64,000 nt of DNA from Taeniopygia guttata (GCF_048771995.1 NC_133043.1:8388501-8452500), one strand, 5' to 3'. Shown: positions 32,001-43,800, numbered from the stretch's first letter. Program-made: numbers and translations. The notes: generated from the sequence alone by a model not told the origin.

Positions 32001-34369
32001 CCCTCATGAAGTTCCTGGAGTCGGAGCTGCAGTACCTCAATGAGCATCTGGTCCAGGAGAACTTCAAAAGGTGACCAGGGCACTTGGGATGCACTGTGGA
32101 AGAGGCCACCAGCAGCACCATCCCTTGGGCAGGAGCATCCCCCCAGCTCCACGGGGCTTGGGGCCATCCCACTTCAGGGCTGGCAGGATCAGGCACTTCT
32201 TCTGGGGCTTTGCAGAGCCCTTCAGCTGAAGGGCATCCCTGCAGCCCAGCCCCTGGATCCTGCTCACAGCCTCCCTCTCCCCTGCAGCCTCCTCACTCTC
32301 CTGTGGCACCACACCCTGTCCGTGCTCTCAGCAGCACAGGGGCCACAGGTGCCCTCGCTCCAGCACTGCCAGAGGCTGTTCTGTGCCCTGAAGGTACCAA
32401 GGGGAAGCAGGGGGTCCCTGGCAAGGACAGGGGGTTGGCTGGTGGCTCACAGCATCCTTGTCTCCAGAGCCTGGAGCTGTGCTTCCACGCTGAGGGCTGC
32501 GGGCTGCCTCTGGAGACCCTCCACAGTGCAACATTCCGGGTATGGGGATGGGGATGGGGAGTCCCCGTGGCTTCCTGTGCGAGGCAGGGATGCCAGGGAG
32601 GACATCCCCGGGCTGTGGACCTGTCCATGGGCTTGACCATCACCTCTCCCCCTCCCCACAGACGCTGGAGACTCACCTGGCGCTCTGCTCCGCCACCAGC
32701 CGCAAACTCATCCAGAAATACTTCAGCAACAGGATCCAGCAGCAGGTAGGAGTCTGGATGGTGCTCCCAGCCCCTTCCCACATCCCACCCTTGCTCACAG
32801 GCCCTGCCTGTGGAAATGTGGAATTTCCCCACTACCCTCCCAGTCCTGGGGCTGTTGGGGCAGGTTTTGCCTCAGCATTGAGCAGGAGGGGGCTCAATGC
32901 ATCCCAGAGGATTCCAGCACACCCTGGTACCCCAAAATTCCTGCCGAGCCTCTGCCCAACCCTGTGCATCCCCTCCGTGATGGGGATCAAGCACAACACC
33001 CTTATCCTTGTATCCCACTGCCCAGCTGGACACGAGCTCGGAGAAGTACGGGGCTGTGACCATCAAAGCTCTGTACCGGCCTTCGGAGCAGAAACTCCGC
33101 GTGGAAGTGCTCAACGCCACCAACCTCATCCCGCTGGACTCCAACGGTGGGTGTGGGTGGGCAGGGGACTGCCCCAGGGTCTCCTGTCCTTGTCCCTGGC
33201 ATGCTCCAGTCAGCAGAGATGCTGGCAATGCTTGGACTCGCTCATGATTTGCTTTGTTATCCAAGGAGGTGGATTTGGGGGAAAAGGGGGGTTATTGTGC
33301 TGGTTCTGGGTGGTTCAGTGGGATGTGGCAGGCAGGACCAAGCAGTGCCCACATCCCACTGCTTGTGGCACAAGCCAGCAGCCAGGGCGGGCGGCTTTTC
33401 TTCATCACACAAAGCAGTGGCAGATAAAAAACCAGGCCTGGTGAGCAGCGACCTTCTCTGGGCATTGCTGTCGTTTGGAGCGCTCTCCAGGAGAGGTCAC
33501 TGCGGGCAGGATTAGGGATGCTCCGCACCCCCCGGAGCCCGGGCTGGGCTGGGGGATGTGGTGAGGCTGCCCTGAGCACCCCCTGGCTGATGTCTGCACC
33601 CCACCAGGCTCCAGCGACCCCTTCGTGCAGCTCACCCTGGAGCCCCGGCACGAGTTCCCCGAGGTGGTGGCTCGGAGCACCCAGTGCAAGAGGAACGAGC
33701 TGCACCCCCTCTTCGACGAAGCCTTCGACTTGTACGTAGGGGCTGACACCCACTGGGCCCCCCCAATCCCTCTGAAGCCCCTCAGGCTGCAGCAGAGCCT
33801 CTGCCATGGGGCTGCTGCTCCAGGAGCTGCCAAATCCAGGGATTTCAGCCCCAAACCCCTGGGAGGTGCGGGGCTGTGCTGGGGCCCTCAGCTCGGAGGG
33901 GTTTGGGGCTGTGGGTGTCCATGGAGCACAGAAAGCTGTGACAGAGGGGTGGGATGATCCCCTGCCCCCCGTGCCCCTGCAGCTTGATCCCCTCCGAGAA
34001 GTGCCGGCAGGAGGGGGCCTGTCTGCTGCTGACCGTGTTTGACTACGACATGCTGGGAGCCAACGACCTGGAGGGAGAAGCCTTCTTCCCCCTGTGTCAC
34101 CTGCCCGGGCTCGACACCGAGGAGGACGAGGCCGACATGGGCCGGGTGCCCCAGACCCGGCTCCCCCTCACCCACCCCAAGCCCACGGGTACGTGGTGCC
34201 ACAGCCAGAGTGGGGAGGGGGCCGTGGGGAGCATCTCCCACCATCCCTCCCCTCTTCTCTGGCAGATGAGATCCTGCAGCTGCTGGAATCCAGGAAAAAG
34301 GACAAAGAAGCTCAGGCCTTCGTTAAGCTCCGCAAGCAACGAGCCAAGCAGTCCAAGGAGACAGAGTGA
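20017..34369 (+). CDS. UNC13D: UNC13D, Munc13-4 granule-priming protein (32 exons, 1064 aa)
   Basis: Munc13-4 tethers and primes secretory granules in cytotoxic lymphocytes, platelets and other haematopoietic cells. It works with Rab27 and SNAREs, and loss in humans causes familial haemophagocytic lymphohistiocytosis type 3. The 32 coding exons join in frame to 1064 residues, against 1090 residues and 32 exons in human. The N-terminal C2 domain is at about 88-230, with calcium-ligand Asp at 106, 112, 184 and 186. MHD1 is at roughly 530-650 and MHD2 at roughly 760-870. The C-terminal C2 domain is at about 890-1030, with Asp at 918, 924, 982 and 984. No stop or frameshift was found. The start at 20017 (GAGATGG) is the first in-frame ATG, and an in-frame GTG lies at 19930. 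Exon 1 codes for 19 residues against 39 in human, so the basic RRRR stretch is missing. Confidence 0.97.
21294..21362 (+). repeat. (TCCA)n microsatellite in UNC13D intron 1
   Basis: About 16 nearly perfect tandem copies of the 4-base unit, preceded by an imperfect copy with CTGT. It lies within intron 1 (20074-22026) and is likely to vary in length between individuals. Open frames across it encode only repeats such as MDGW and are not genes. Confidence 0.95.
22211..22790 (+). repeat. 20-copy minisatellite filling UNC13D intron 2
   Basis: Twenty units, mostly 28-31 bp, each begin ATCCTGCTG(A/G)TCCTGGGG. They differ in the second half, which ends in TGCACAAAA, ATTTGGGGG, TGCAGGGG or ATTCATGGGA. 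The order of these variants looks shuffled, as expected from repeated unequal exchange. The array takes up most of the 780-bp intron between 22060 and 22839. The repeat is G-rich on the coding strand. Both strands stay open for long stretches because the unit lacks stops in some frames. Confidence 0.95.
26060..26375 (+). mobile_element. LTR of an endogenous retrovirus in UNC13D intron 11
   Basis: A compact promoter-like unit has a TATAAA box (26282-26287) followed 24 bases later by an AATAAA poly(A) signal (26306-26311), the usual arrangement in short retroviral U3-R regions. The surrounding sequence resembles a passerine LTR. It lies in the sense orientation inside the intron between exons 11 and 12. 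No internal region is present. The ends are approximate and no target duplication could be fixed. It is a fossil regulatory remnant. Confidence 0.55.
27330..28000 (-). mobile_element. ERVK-type solo LTR in UNC13D intron 13, with 6-bp target duplication
   Basis: Read on the minus strand, this 671-bp unit starts TGTTGGAACT and ends CTTCGACA. It has a TATATAAAAG box and, downstream, an AATAAA signal. It is flanked by the perfect direct repeat ATGCAT (27324-27329 and 28001-28006). A 6-bp duplication is typical of ERVK-type integration. No internal retroviral region remains, so recombination between two LTRs is the likely origin. It is antisense to UNC13D and looks fairly young from its intact ends and target sites. 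Confidence 0.88.
31080..31195 (+). repeat. GATGRR-rich low-complexity tract in UNC13D intron 22
   Basis: Degenerate repeats of GATGG, GAGATG and GGGACAG run through this part of the intron before exon 23. It is purine-rich on the coding strand and ends about 50 bases before the exon 23 acceptor. It is a simple-sequence tract without coding value. Confidence 0.7.
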
Positions 34370-35055
34370 GGGAGGGGCAGGAAGGTGGCCCCAAAAGGGG
34401 AACTTTTGTGGTGTTGGAGCCAGAACCATCTGCAGGGAGTGTGGGGACCCTGTGCCCGCCCCACCACAGCTCCCAGCACCCAGCTCACCCCCAGCTTCGG
34501 GCAGCAACGCTCCCACGAGCCTGGGAGGGTGGGCAGGTGGATTGGAGGGGATTTCTTTGCCTGCCTGGACTAGTAACACTACAAGAGGGATGTGAAAGTG
34601 TGGCTGTCCCTGCATGTCCCTCTGGAGTTTGTCGCTGCCAGTGCTGCATCTCCTGGCCGTGTCTCCAGCCCTCCTGTCTGCAACACGACTGGTTCAGCCT
34701 GGGGACAGCCATGGCCAAACCTGCCTTCAGTTTTGCTTTTTCTTTAATTTTTTAAATTCCTTTTCTCCCTCATTTTCTTGTGGATAAGCCTCTTATTTTA
34801 AATGAAAAGCCACAAAGCTGATGTGTGGGCTGTGTGCCTGGGGGCAGTGGCCCTGTGCTGAGAGCAGCAGCACAAGGGGATGGGACAAGACATTTGTGGC
34901 CTGGTGGAAGCTGCTGAATTTCTCCTTTTTAAAATGTGTATAGCTCTTGTGTCTGTTTGGGTGTTTCTTTAATTTACCACCAATTTTACTGACCTCCTGG
35001 AAGCCTGGGATCTTGCTGCAGCTTGGGCAGCAATAAAGAGCATCACAGCCTTGGT
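34370..35055 (+). other. UNC13D: UNC13D 3' UTR
   Basis: Sequence after the TGA (34367-34369) runs to a canonical poly(A) signal without another gene feature. The expected cleavage site is 10-30 bases after the signal at 35032. The 3' UTR is therefore about 0.7 kb. A T-rich stretch lies near 34735-34775. Confidence 0.75.
35032..35037 (+). terminator. UNC13D: UNC13D poly(A) signal AATAAA
   Basis: This is the first canonical hexamer after the UNC13D stop codon, 663 bases downstream of it. It is in the right strand and position for the end of the transcript. Confidence 0.75.
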
Positions 35056-36180
35056 AGCCAAACCAGGAGGTATTTTGGGCAGCTGACAGCCCAGGATGTG
35101 GTGCAGGTCCCTGGCATCACTCCCAGCCTGTGCCAGGGACCTGGGTCCCTCTGGAAGTGGTGGGAAGCTCTGCAGGTTGTATCCATGTGGGGTGACCCAG
35201 TATGGCAGTAAAAATTCCTGACAAGGCAGGTGGTTTTAACAATTTGTTGGGCTTTTTGGAGCTTGTTTTCTCTGCAATTAGTACTAATTATACATCTGGA
35301 GCTCCCTCTACCCCCACCGTGCATGGGGGTGACCATGTTTGAGCTGCAGCAGGTCCCTGGGAGCTGCCAAGGAACAGGGAATTAAAAGCATCCCCCTCCC
35401 GGGTGGGCAGAGCAGCCGCTGGGTCAGCTCAGGTCAAACCCTGGAGGCGGGGGTGGGAAAAGCAAAAAGCTCCTTTGGTATCTGTGTGACAGAGCCCACA
35501 GCAGGGGGGATTAAGGCGCTGCGGGCTCTCAAGGAAGCCATTTGCTGGCTTAGGTTTTAGTGCAGAAAAATAATATTCCAGATCTGCCTCTGGGATTGTG
35601 GGGATGCTGTCTCGGGGTGTCATCTCAGATGGGTCCAGCTCCCTGTGCCTGCACCCCACAGTTCACCTGGAGCTGGCAACCACCTCATGCTTTATTACGA
35701 GGTTTGCTACACGAGGCTGGAGGTTTGAATATGGTTTCAGCTCATTTTTAGCTGTTTTTTTTTAAAAATCCCTGCATCCCATCTTGCCCTGGGCTGCCAC
35801 CAGCCAGGTGTGTCCCACGGAGCAGGTGGCACAGGCTGACCTCTTTTCTGGGGTTGTTTGCACTGTATTATTCAAGGTGTTTTAGCTTAATATTTGCTCA
35901 GCTACAGGCAGTGGTGTGGGTCTTGTCCCACCCTAAAAGAAATCCCACCTTTTACAGAGGAAGAATAATAAACCTGAATCAGTCAGAGTGCAGCCAAGCC
36001 CATGGAGCAGAACACCCCAAACATTAAAAATTAAGGCTTGAAGCACACAAAACCAGCTCCTAGCAAATGCAAGAATGATGAAGAAGTCTCCATCATCATC
36101 CTCCTAATCTTGGTGAGGAACCCAATCACAGGTGGATGGCCAGAACACAAGAGGGAAGGGGCTGGCACTCAGATCTACTG
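35056..36180. other. Short tail-to-tail spacer between UNC13D and UNK
   Basis: About 1.1 kb separates the UNC13D poly(A) site from the most distal UNK poly(A) signal on the other strand. I see no gene, RNA or repeat here. The two genes are convergent, so this stretch probably contains termination signals for both. Confidence 0.5.
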
Positions 36181-36182
36181 AT

Positions 36183-36188
36183 TTTATT
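36183..36188 (-). terminator. UNK: Most distal candidate UNK poly(A) signal
   Basis: TTTATT on the plus strand is AATAAA on the minus strand. It is the farthest of several candidate signals downstream of UNK. Others lie at 36778-36783, 37791-37796, 38146-38151 and 39048-39053. Which is used cannot be told from sequence. The one at 36778 is followed downstream by a T-rich run on the transcribed strand. Confidence 0.4.
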
Positions 36189-39100
36189 GAGTTACCAATA
36201 ATAATCTGCAATACAAATGGGCCCGTTCAGATTACTGTTGTGACTGGACTAATGGGAAGTGGTTGATGCATCTTTGAAGCATTAATTAGACCAAAACTAA
36301 GAGGTAATTCTTGGATCCACAGGCCAGGTGTGTTCTTTTGGGTGCCAGCACACAAAACACTGTATCCACTGTGCAGGCACAGCTCAGCTCTGCCCAGCCT
36401 GGCCCTTCCAGGACACAAATCCATGTCCAGACCAAGAATCTGGACGAGATTTTTTTAGATTTGCCACTTCCAAAGAGGTCCCTGCCCCACTTTAACCACA
36501 TTGCATTGATGTTCCCTCTCTTTCACCACACCTCCATCAGGAAAATGAATTGCAACACCCCCAAAAGGAAGGGGAGCTCAGAGAGAAATTATTCTTAGTT
36601 GTGTGAAAATTGGCCACAGAGCTGTTGTTCTGATGGCTCCAAAGCCCAGATTTCTCCACCCTCCCAAGGCCCAGAGCAGAGCCCGGGGCTGCACATCCAC
36701 CGGGGCACCCATGCGCACACCACACACGCACACACCGCTTCGGTTTGTATTTTTTTTTCTTAGCAAAAAAATAAAAATTTATTGTCGTCTAAAAAAAAAA
36801 AAAAATCCATCCTGCCCTTGGAAACTGTGACACAGATTGAGTTCTTTCCAGCCCCACATGCAAATTCACTCTGCCAAGAAAAGAGTCTAAACCAGGTTTC
36901 CGACAGCCAAAACACATATTTACAGAGTACGAGAGAACGACAGCTGAAATCACAGTTCTATACATGGAATCAACAACACGTTTTACACCACTGATCACCA
37001 TTCTGCCAACTTCTACACGGACTAGGGGCGCCTCTGCCCAGTGCCCTTCCTCCTGGGGAAAGCAGGGAAGGGACTGGGCAAGAATTGCCACCAGAAATAC
37101 TGCAGTGTGTATTATTATTATTTTTTTAAATGTATACTGTATTTATTTTGTTTTAACATTGGAAGCTACAGAGTGGGGAAGCCCCAGAAATCTCTCCAAT
37201 GCAGTCACTACTTTGCAGGAATACTTCACCTTTAAAATACTAGGTTTTACATCAGTAACATCTATTTTGCTGTTGGCCATCACTCCAAGGATTATAATAA
37301 CTCTGGAGGAAAACACTGGTAATATTCTTCCTTCTCAGATAGGGGAAAAGGAGGAAGAGAGGAGGTTCAGAGGCTGGTGGAACAGCAAGGGATGACTGAG
37401 TCCATTCAGTGTTACGGGCTTCCTCCCAGGATAAGGAATTCTCTTCATTGTCTCAGCTGCACAAGCCTTGCCAGTGGCTCAGGTTCAGCTTCAGAGATGT
37501 ACAAAAGTGTAAAACCCTTCAGCAGGGGATCAGCTGCAGGGACCCCCAGGGGTGGGATCTGCTTTAGGAAATGTGCTCCAGCTCCGAGACCTTTCCCGGT
37601 CCCTGCAGGCACATGGCTACCTAAGGCTGGAGAGGAGCTCAGAGTGGTCCTGTTAGCCCAAAATGCTAAAATCCTTCAGCTCCTGGCTCTCACCTACAGC
37701 TCTGACCCTGCTTGTTGCTCTGGACCTACCCAGGCTAGTGTTGTCCCAAGCCAGCTGCTTCTAGGTTGGTTTTCCGCAATAATGTAAAAGTTTATTGACC
37801 TTTAGGATGCTGTGGTTTCACATCACAACCACAGCTCCTTCCCCCAGCTCTCAACTCAGAAGTGTTCGACCTGCCCAATTCGTCACCAAGGTCAGCTCTT
37901 CTGAAGCTCCCAAAAATTTGGGGAGGAAAATGTCATTATCCACTCAGGAGTCTGTGTGAGGAGGCAGGACCCAGACATGGTCAGGGCTGTTCAGCTGGGC
38001 TGCTCCCCAAGGAACCCTGTGGACCCCACTTTTGTTTTGAAGCCCCCTCAGCTGTGCTGTGTTACTGTGTGTCCTGTAAAGGGAGTTCCTGCTTCAGAAG
38101 GAAGCCTGACAGTACGTGACAGGGGCTGCACTTATTAGCACCAGGTTTATTTCAGCTCTTTTTACACCATACAAAAGCTGATCGCTGACTCTTAAGCCTC
38201 AACTGCAGTGCTGTGATTATGGTTTGTCCTTCCTGCACGGAGCAGGCAGCAACAACTGCTGGAATGGGTCAGGAATGCTGCTCCTTCCCCCTGCTCCCAC
38301 CTAATTTGGTTCAGAAATTGTCTTTAAATAGCCCACCAGAACATTCACAAAATATGCAAAGATGAAGTTCTCTTTTCCATCTGATGCTTAAGAAAATAAA
38401 TTCACATTTCAATATTCCTCTCCTTTTTTTTTTTTTTTTTTTTAAGCAGCAAACAAATTGATAGAAACCTAAATTTAGGAAGTGTTTCTTCAAGAACCAG
38501 AGAAAAGTGAGAAAGTCTATGTGCTTGTGCAAAGAGAGTGCTGAGAGAGGTGGGGGTGGGGACAAGGGAAGGGTCTAGTGCTAATTCCTTCAGGCTGCTC
38601 TGCCATGAGTGCAGTGTGGCAATGGAAAGTTAAAATTTAAGGGCCACAAACAGGTGAAATTCTGTATTCTTTGGTCCTTCAATGTAAGTTTTAAAACAGA
38701 GAAACTGTTTTACTCAAAAGGGAAAAACACATTTTCTCTGGCCTGGAATTTTTCCTTGTACCCCAGGGAAACTGGGGGCAAACAGCTCTTTGCCCTTAAC
38801 CCCCCCAAATCCTGCATCACCCCGTGACTGCAAATCCCAGGAGACAGCCCAGGCTTGGAATCACAGAGCTGCTGCTGGACACATCTGGAAAAAGAGGGTT
38901 GGCAAAAGGCAGCATCACCCCTGAGCAGCCCCCAGGGAGGCAGAGGAGCAGAGAAACCTCCATGCTCATAAAAAGTGTTACAAACCATAGCCAAAAATGG
39001 GCTGATCAGCTCTGCTGCTTATAAATATTAAAGATCTGATTCAAGAGTTTATTTCCTATGATTTAAGTTAGTTACAAAAAAAAACTTTTTAGTAAATTTT

Positions 39101-40875
39101 TTTTCTTAAATGGGCTTTTTCCTCCTCCTCCCCCCCACTTTTAATTTTTTTTTAGATTTTTTTATTTTTCCTAAAAAAAAGAGAAATGTTCATGTATTTT
39201 AATAAAAGGTCTTTCCTTAAGATCAGACCAAGGCAGATATGCTGCCCCATGGCACAGACATTCAAAGGCTATAACCAAACAACATAGCCACAATAGTCAC
39301 TCAACAGTGTCTCTCCATTAAAAAAAATTTAAAAACCTGATGCTAGTTACAATAAAATACACATGGAAAAAAAGCATTTTTACCAAAAAACCCAAAAACA
39401 AGTTAATGGGAAAACATAAAAAAGAACTACACAGAGCTGCACTTAAGAGATCATCTGGGAATGCATATTAACCCCTTCCATGGAGAGGAAAGGTGGAATT
39501 ATGGAAACAAACCTAATTATGTGTTTGTATTAAATATGAAGCTTTCTGAGAGGCTCTGGTAAAAATTCAGTTTTCCTACAACAGTGGGCTGCTGGAGGTT
39601 CCAGTGCTTTTCCAGGTCATGGAGGGGCAGCACAGGAGCATCCCTGTGCAAAATAAAAATGTTTAGTCAACTGAGTGGCCTTTTGGTTGAGATCCCAGCA
39701 GGTTACTGCAATCCACCTGATGTAAAAATCCAATGGACATGCTGGTAAGGAAAGTCACAGGAAAGCTCAGCTGCTGGGCAGGTCTGAGCTGGTGGCATTT
39801 CTCTGTCCTGCTGGACTATTTCTGTCACCACACATCTCCAGCACCAGGGTTTCTGGAGCCAGCAATCCACAAACCACCCTTGAGCTGCTGACACAGGCAA
39901 CAAAAATGTGCTCAGCCTACCTGGAATTGGTTCATGCAATTCAGCAGTGACTACGAATCAGGTCCCTGTGGCTAAAACAAAACTAATCTGGTCTGAAACA
40001 GTAAAAAGTCTCTGAACAGCCACCAGACAAAGTGGTGCCTGGAGAGAACTAACCATCTGCATCCAAATTTCCTTCATAAAGGGCTTTGGCTCACCCAAGG
40101 GCAATACTTCTAAGGCTGCTCAGACCTGGAACATGTTGGCTGCATCAGCAGTGAACATTGGTCACTGAATTTTGGGGCTTGGCTTGCTCTAGGTCCAATA
40201 GAAATTTTTTTTTCCCTCTTTTCATCTTTTCATACAAATATACAAAGAGTGTAAAAAAATTTAAAAAGTGAACTTTGCTGATTAAATGACAGACAAAGTT
40301 CCTGCACATTCAGAGATGGGCAGTGTGAGGCCCTCCAGGCAGGAGCCTGGCAGAGCTCCCATCAGGGAGGACGGCTTTAACCAAGCTGGGTCAGTGAAAG
40401 AGCAGGGGGACCGAAGGCATGAGCAAGTCATTTCAAACCACCTCGATCCTCCCCGTGATCTCAACTCTTCCTCTGGAAAGCACGTGGAAGCCCCTCTTGC
40501 CCACTCTAAGTCCTTCTGGAAATAGTCAAAAATTTGTTATCACCTAAATAGAAAAGAGGAGAAACACAGACTCTTTGCAAATGGCCCTTTGATCTGTATT
40601 AAAAACAGCTCTCAAGGTTCATCAAGAGTTAGAATTAGTGGGGCACGGGTGAGGGGCAGTTTAGATACGGGATGTAAAATATTAAAAAGTGCTCTGCAAC
40701 TAATTTTCTGTTTTCATGTGTGCATGTGCGTGTGTGTGCACGTCCCTACACGTGCACAGCCACGCCCATCCACACACATATATACATATATATATATACA
40801 CATACATATATATGTACGTATGTATAAAGTTACAAAGTTCTATAGGATATGATGGGAAGGAGCGTCCTCGGAAGG
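36184..40875 (-). other. UNK: Long UNK 3' UTR
   Basis: About 4-4.7 kb follow the UNK stop codon and contain no other gene. The region has several poly(A) signals on the minus strand and Pumilio-type elements: TGTATATA at 40779-40786 and 40793-40800, and TGTAAATA at 36917-36924. It also has a G-rich stretch on the transcript strand at 39121-39137 and several A- or T-rich runs. A long regulated 3' UTR is normal for an RNA regulator expressed in neurons. The extent is inferred from signals and not from transcripts. Confidence 0.6.
40715..40825. repeat. Alternating purine-pyrimidine TG/TA tract
   Basis: Runs of TG, CA and TA dinucleotides with ACGTG interruptions extend about 110 bp within the UNK 3' UTR, ending about 50 bases from the stop codon side. 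The TATA-rich half is nearly self-complementary and could fold into a hairpin in RNA or DNA. It is likely to be length-variable. Confidence 0.85.
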
Positions 40876-43800
40876 TCACGACTGCAGAGAGTGGGGCCTG
40901 TTGGGGTGGCAGATGGGGCACTCGCCCTCCTCAGCGCACGTCTCACACAGCACCGCGTGTTGGCACGGTAACACCACCCGGTTCTCCTTCTTGCAGTCAA
41001 GGCATTTCACTGACTGCATCTGAAATACCGCCTGCAAGAGAGGGGACAGGGCACAGGTCAGCGCCATGCACGCCGCCGAGGGCTGGGGAAGGGCAGGGAG
41101 GGCTTCAGCTGGCTGCCCTGCTCATCTCCTGAAGCAAAAGGAAAGCAGCACAGTGTGATGCCTTTCAGGACCTTTAGGATCGACAGAGTAGCTTTGATTG
41201 ATTTACACTCTGTACTTTAGGCACAAAGAAGATGGAGTTATCTTCCTGTGAGCCAGCTAGAGCTCACTTTGATTACATCTACCTGGAAGTGCTCTGATAT
41301 GCTTCTGATTTCTGAGTCTAATAAAGAAAAGGGGAAAAACTGTGACCTGTAGGAGCAGAGAGGGCAGAGCCCTGCCCTGCCAGGCCCTGGCACTCACCTT
41401 GTCCACTTTCTCCAGGTTTGCCCGCAGCTGTTTCTGCAGAGTGTAGAGCGACGAGAGCGAGAGCGTCTCCAGGTCAGAGAAGGAGCGCAGGAACTGCGGG
41501 TCCTGCCCGGTGTGGATCCTCTCCAGCTCCTCCTGCAGTTTCTTCACTTGCAGCTCCAAGGCTTCCCTCTGCTCCCGGGCCAGTTCACATTCCATGTTAG
41601 CTGTGTTGGCGCGATCATTTGCTTCCTCTGCCTCCTTTTTCCAAGCATCACAAGCCTGCAAGTCCCAACAAAGAGGATAAAAGAAGCAGTCTGAAAACTT
41701 GGTCTGTCTCCAAAGAGAAACCCAGGCAAAGCTATCAATTTCCATACTCTCCTCACAGCAGTTCTGATCAATCTGGCCTGTTCCCAAATTCTGAAACACG
41801 TTTGGAGCTTTACTTCAAGGCACTGCTTGTTCCACATACCCCATCTGCTTGGGCTGTGGTTCTGCTCATCTGGCTCACAGCATTCAGGGGATGAACTCTG
41901 CATACTGATAAATTATTGTGAATCAAAGGTCTGATAGACTGTCAAACACTTCAGGGCATCTGTTGTGACATCTGGCCTCACAATTTCAGCACCTGAACGC
42001 ACCAGGCCAAGTGATTTGGTGATTTCCAAGGGAGAGGAAAGAATGCTGAGCACCTGTAAAACCTACAGCTCTGTCCATCACCTCCATGGCCAGAAAGAGC
42101 CTGTTGAAAGGCTGATACCCCCTACTCCTTTACACTCCCTAATCCCAGGATTTGCCCAAGTACCTGCTTGGCTTGTTTCCAAGACTCCTCCCACTGCTTT
42201 ATTGTGCCGTTGGCCTCATCCAGTTCTTGTCGTAGCCGTGCCATCTCCGCAGCACCTGGACCTGACAGAAATGCAGGTGAGGTACTGGGCGAAAAACTCC
42301 CTGAAGCAAAGTGTTCCCATATGCTGCTGTTCATCCCATTTAAACCTGTTTCACAGGGAAATAGAGAGGGTTATGTCACAGGTGCTGGCAAGTCCCCCAT
42401 TTCCTCCCTAACCCTGTGAAATCCAGGATTCAAAAATGTGCATATAGGATAAAAAGTTAATCTTAAAAATCAGTTTCATCCCCCTGTGCCCGGAGTCCAT
42501 CACAGAGGGACTTTATAGGGTTATTTCACACACTCATCTTTAGTGATGCAGGGAGGAACCATGACACTGAGTGGAAGCAACTCTTGAATCAGGCTGTTTT
42601 TAGAAGCATCACTTTTACAGCAGAGCTGACTGTCAGCTTGAATGCCCCTTCTTTCAGGGGAACCCCTGACCTGCTTCTACCTCCCAATTTTCAGTGCAGC
42701 ACAGCCACCAGAGTTGCTTCACAGAGCCCAGGTGGTGCTTCCTCCCACCCTACACCCTAAGAAACTTCTGCTTTTGTCTCCTCAGTGTGGGGCTTAGAAA
42801 AGGAATCTCACTTCCAAACAGTGACACAAAAATGCTCCAAGTCATTACTGTTTCCATACACAAGGAACAGAACTGGAAAATCCTGTTTATAAACAAGTAG
42901 AGACAATAGTATCTGTATCTGCTTTGTCCTCTGCAGAGTTCTAGCACGGAGATAGTGAGCAGCATCAAAGAAAACTAATTAGCCATTTCCCTATTTTAGC
43001 TTGTTCAAATAAACTCTCTTTTCAGGACGAAATTCAAGGCTTAGGAGACAAAGGAGTAGAATATCAGTTGTATACAAAACTGGCTATTTTTCCAGAGTCC
43101 AATGTTCATACTCTTTCAATAACTTTCACTTAAAATAGGTACCCACACTTTGCATTAAGGAGGAAACTAGTAGGAAAATGGAATATTGAGACAGAGTGTG
43201 GACTCTGACCCGCACAGGTTGCTCCAGTTTGATGTGGGAGTAATTTTCATGCAGTGGTGCTCACCAGTGGCTGGGAATATTCCTAAATTGAGCTGCAATT
43301 GATAATTTTGATCTCACAGTAGCTAAACTGTGCCTGCAAGTGAACCCTGGAATCAGGAGCCTCTCACTGAGGTCTATCCCAGCACCACTGACTTCCCAGC
43401 CAAGACACAAATAGTGACAAAATGGTCTTCACCAAGGGCTTAGGCACATGAACTCATTCAGCAAAGCAGCAAGGGATCTTTGCTGGCTCAGGCCACTTAC
43501 CACAGATCCATTTCAGCTGCTCTGAAGGGTGCTCAGTTGAAAGCAAGAAGTTTTAATGGAATCCCAATTCACATTTTGTTTTTTAAACCTCAGTTTTCTT
43601 GAATGGGAATCCAGCCTTAAGCAGGATGCTGGCAAGCCACAAATTCTGCCACAGTGCTGACCAGGCTGATCTTGTAATTTGTTTTAACTCCCTCTTTCCA
43701 TCTGCTGTTCCCATTTCACATTGGAAGTATCAAGCCCCTTTGGGCAGGAAAGCCTTCTCTGCACATTTTGCACCTAGCACAGTGGAAACCAGCCCAGAAC

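Larger units (their letters stand above)
20017..34369 (+). other. UNC13D: UNC13D exon map
   Basis: Coding exons in order: 20017-20073, 22027-22059, 22840-22947, 23642-23701, 23902-23968, 24055-24232, 24361-24405, 24752-24820, 24964-25033, 25317-25421, 25663-25755, 26415-26518, 26707-26824, 28027-28151, 28417-28507, 28772-28828, 28915-29012, 29246-29297, 29594-29724, 29967-30087, 30519-30659, 30798-30896, 31245-31451, 31623-31691, 31991-32070, 32288-32393, 32468-32539, 32662-32745, 33026-33146, 33608-33731, 33983-34188, 34266-34369. The total is 3195 nt including the stop. Every junction is GT/AG and phase-compatible. The donors after exons 3 (GTGCAT), 6 (GTAATC) and 8 (GTCGGT) are weaker than the rest. 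Exon 1 is the least certain because its protein sequence is poorly conserved. Confidence 0.92.

Noticed and set aside
40282-40921. Short open frames over the TG/TA tract and nearby 3' UTR
   Set aside because: They lie downstream of the UNK stop in low-complexity sequence and have no protein-like composition.
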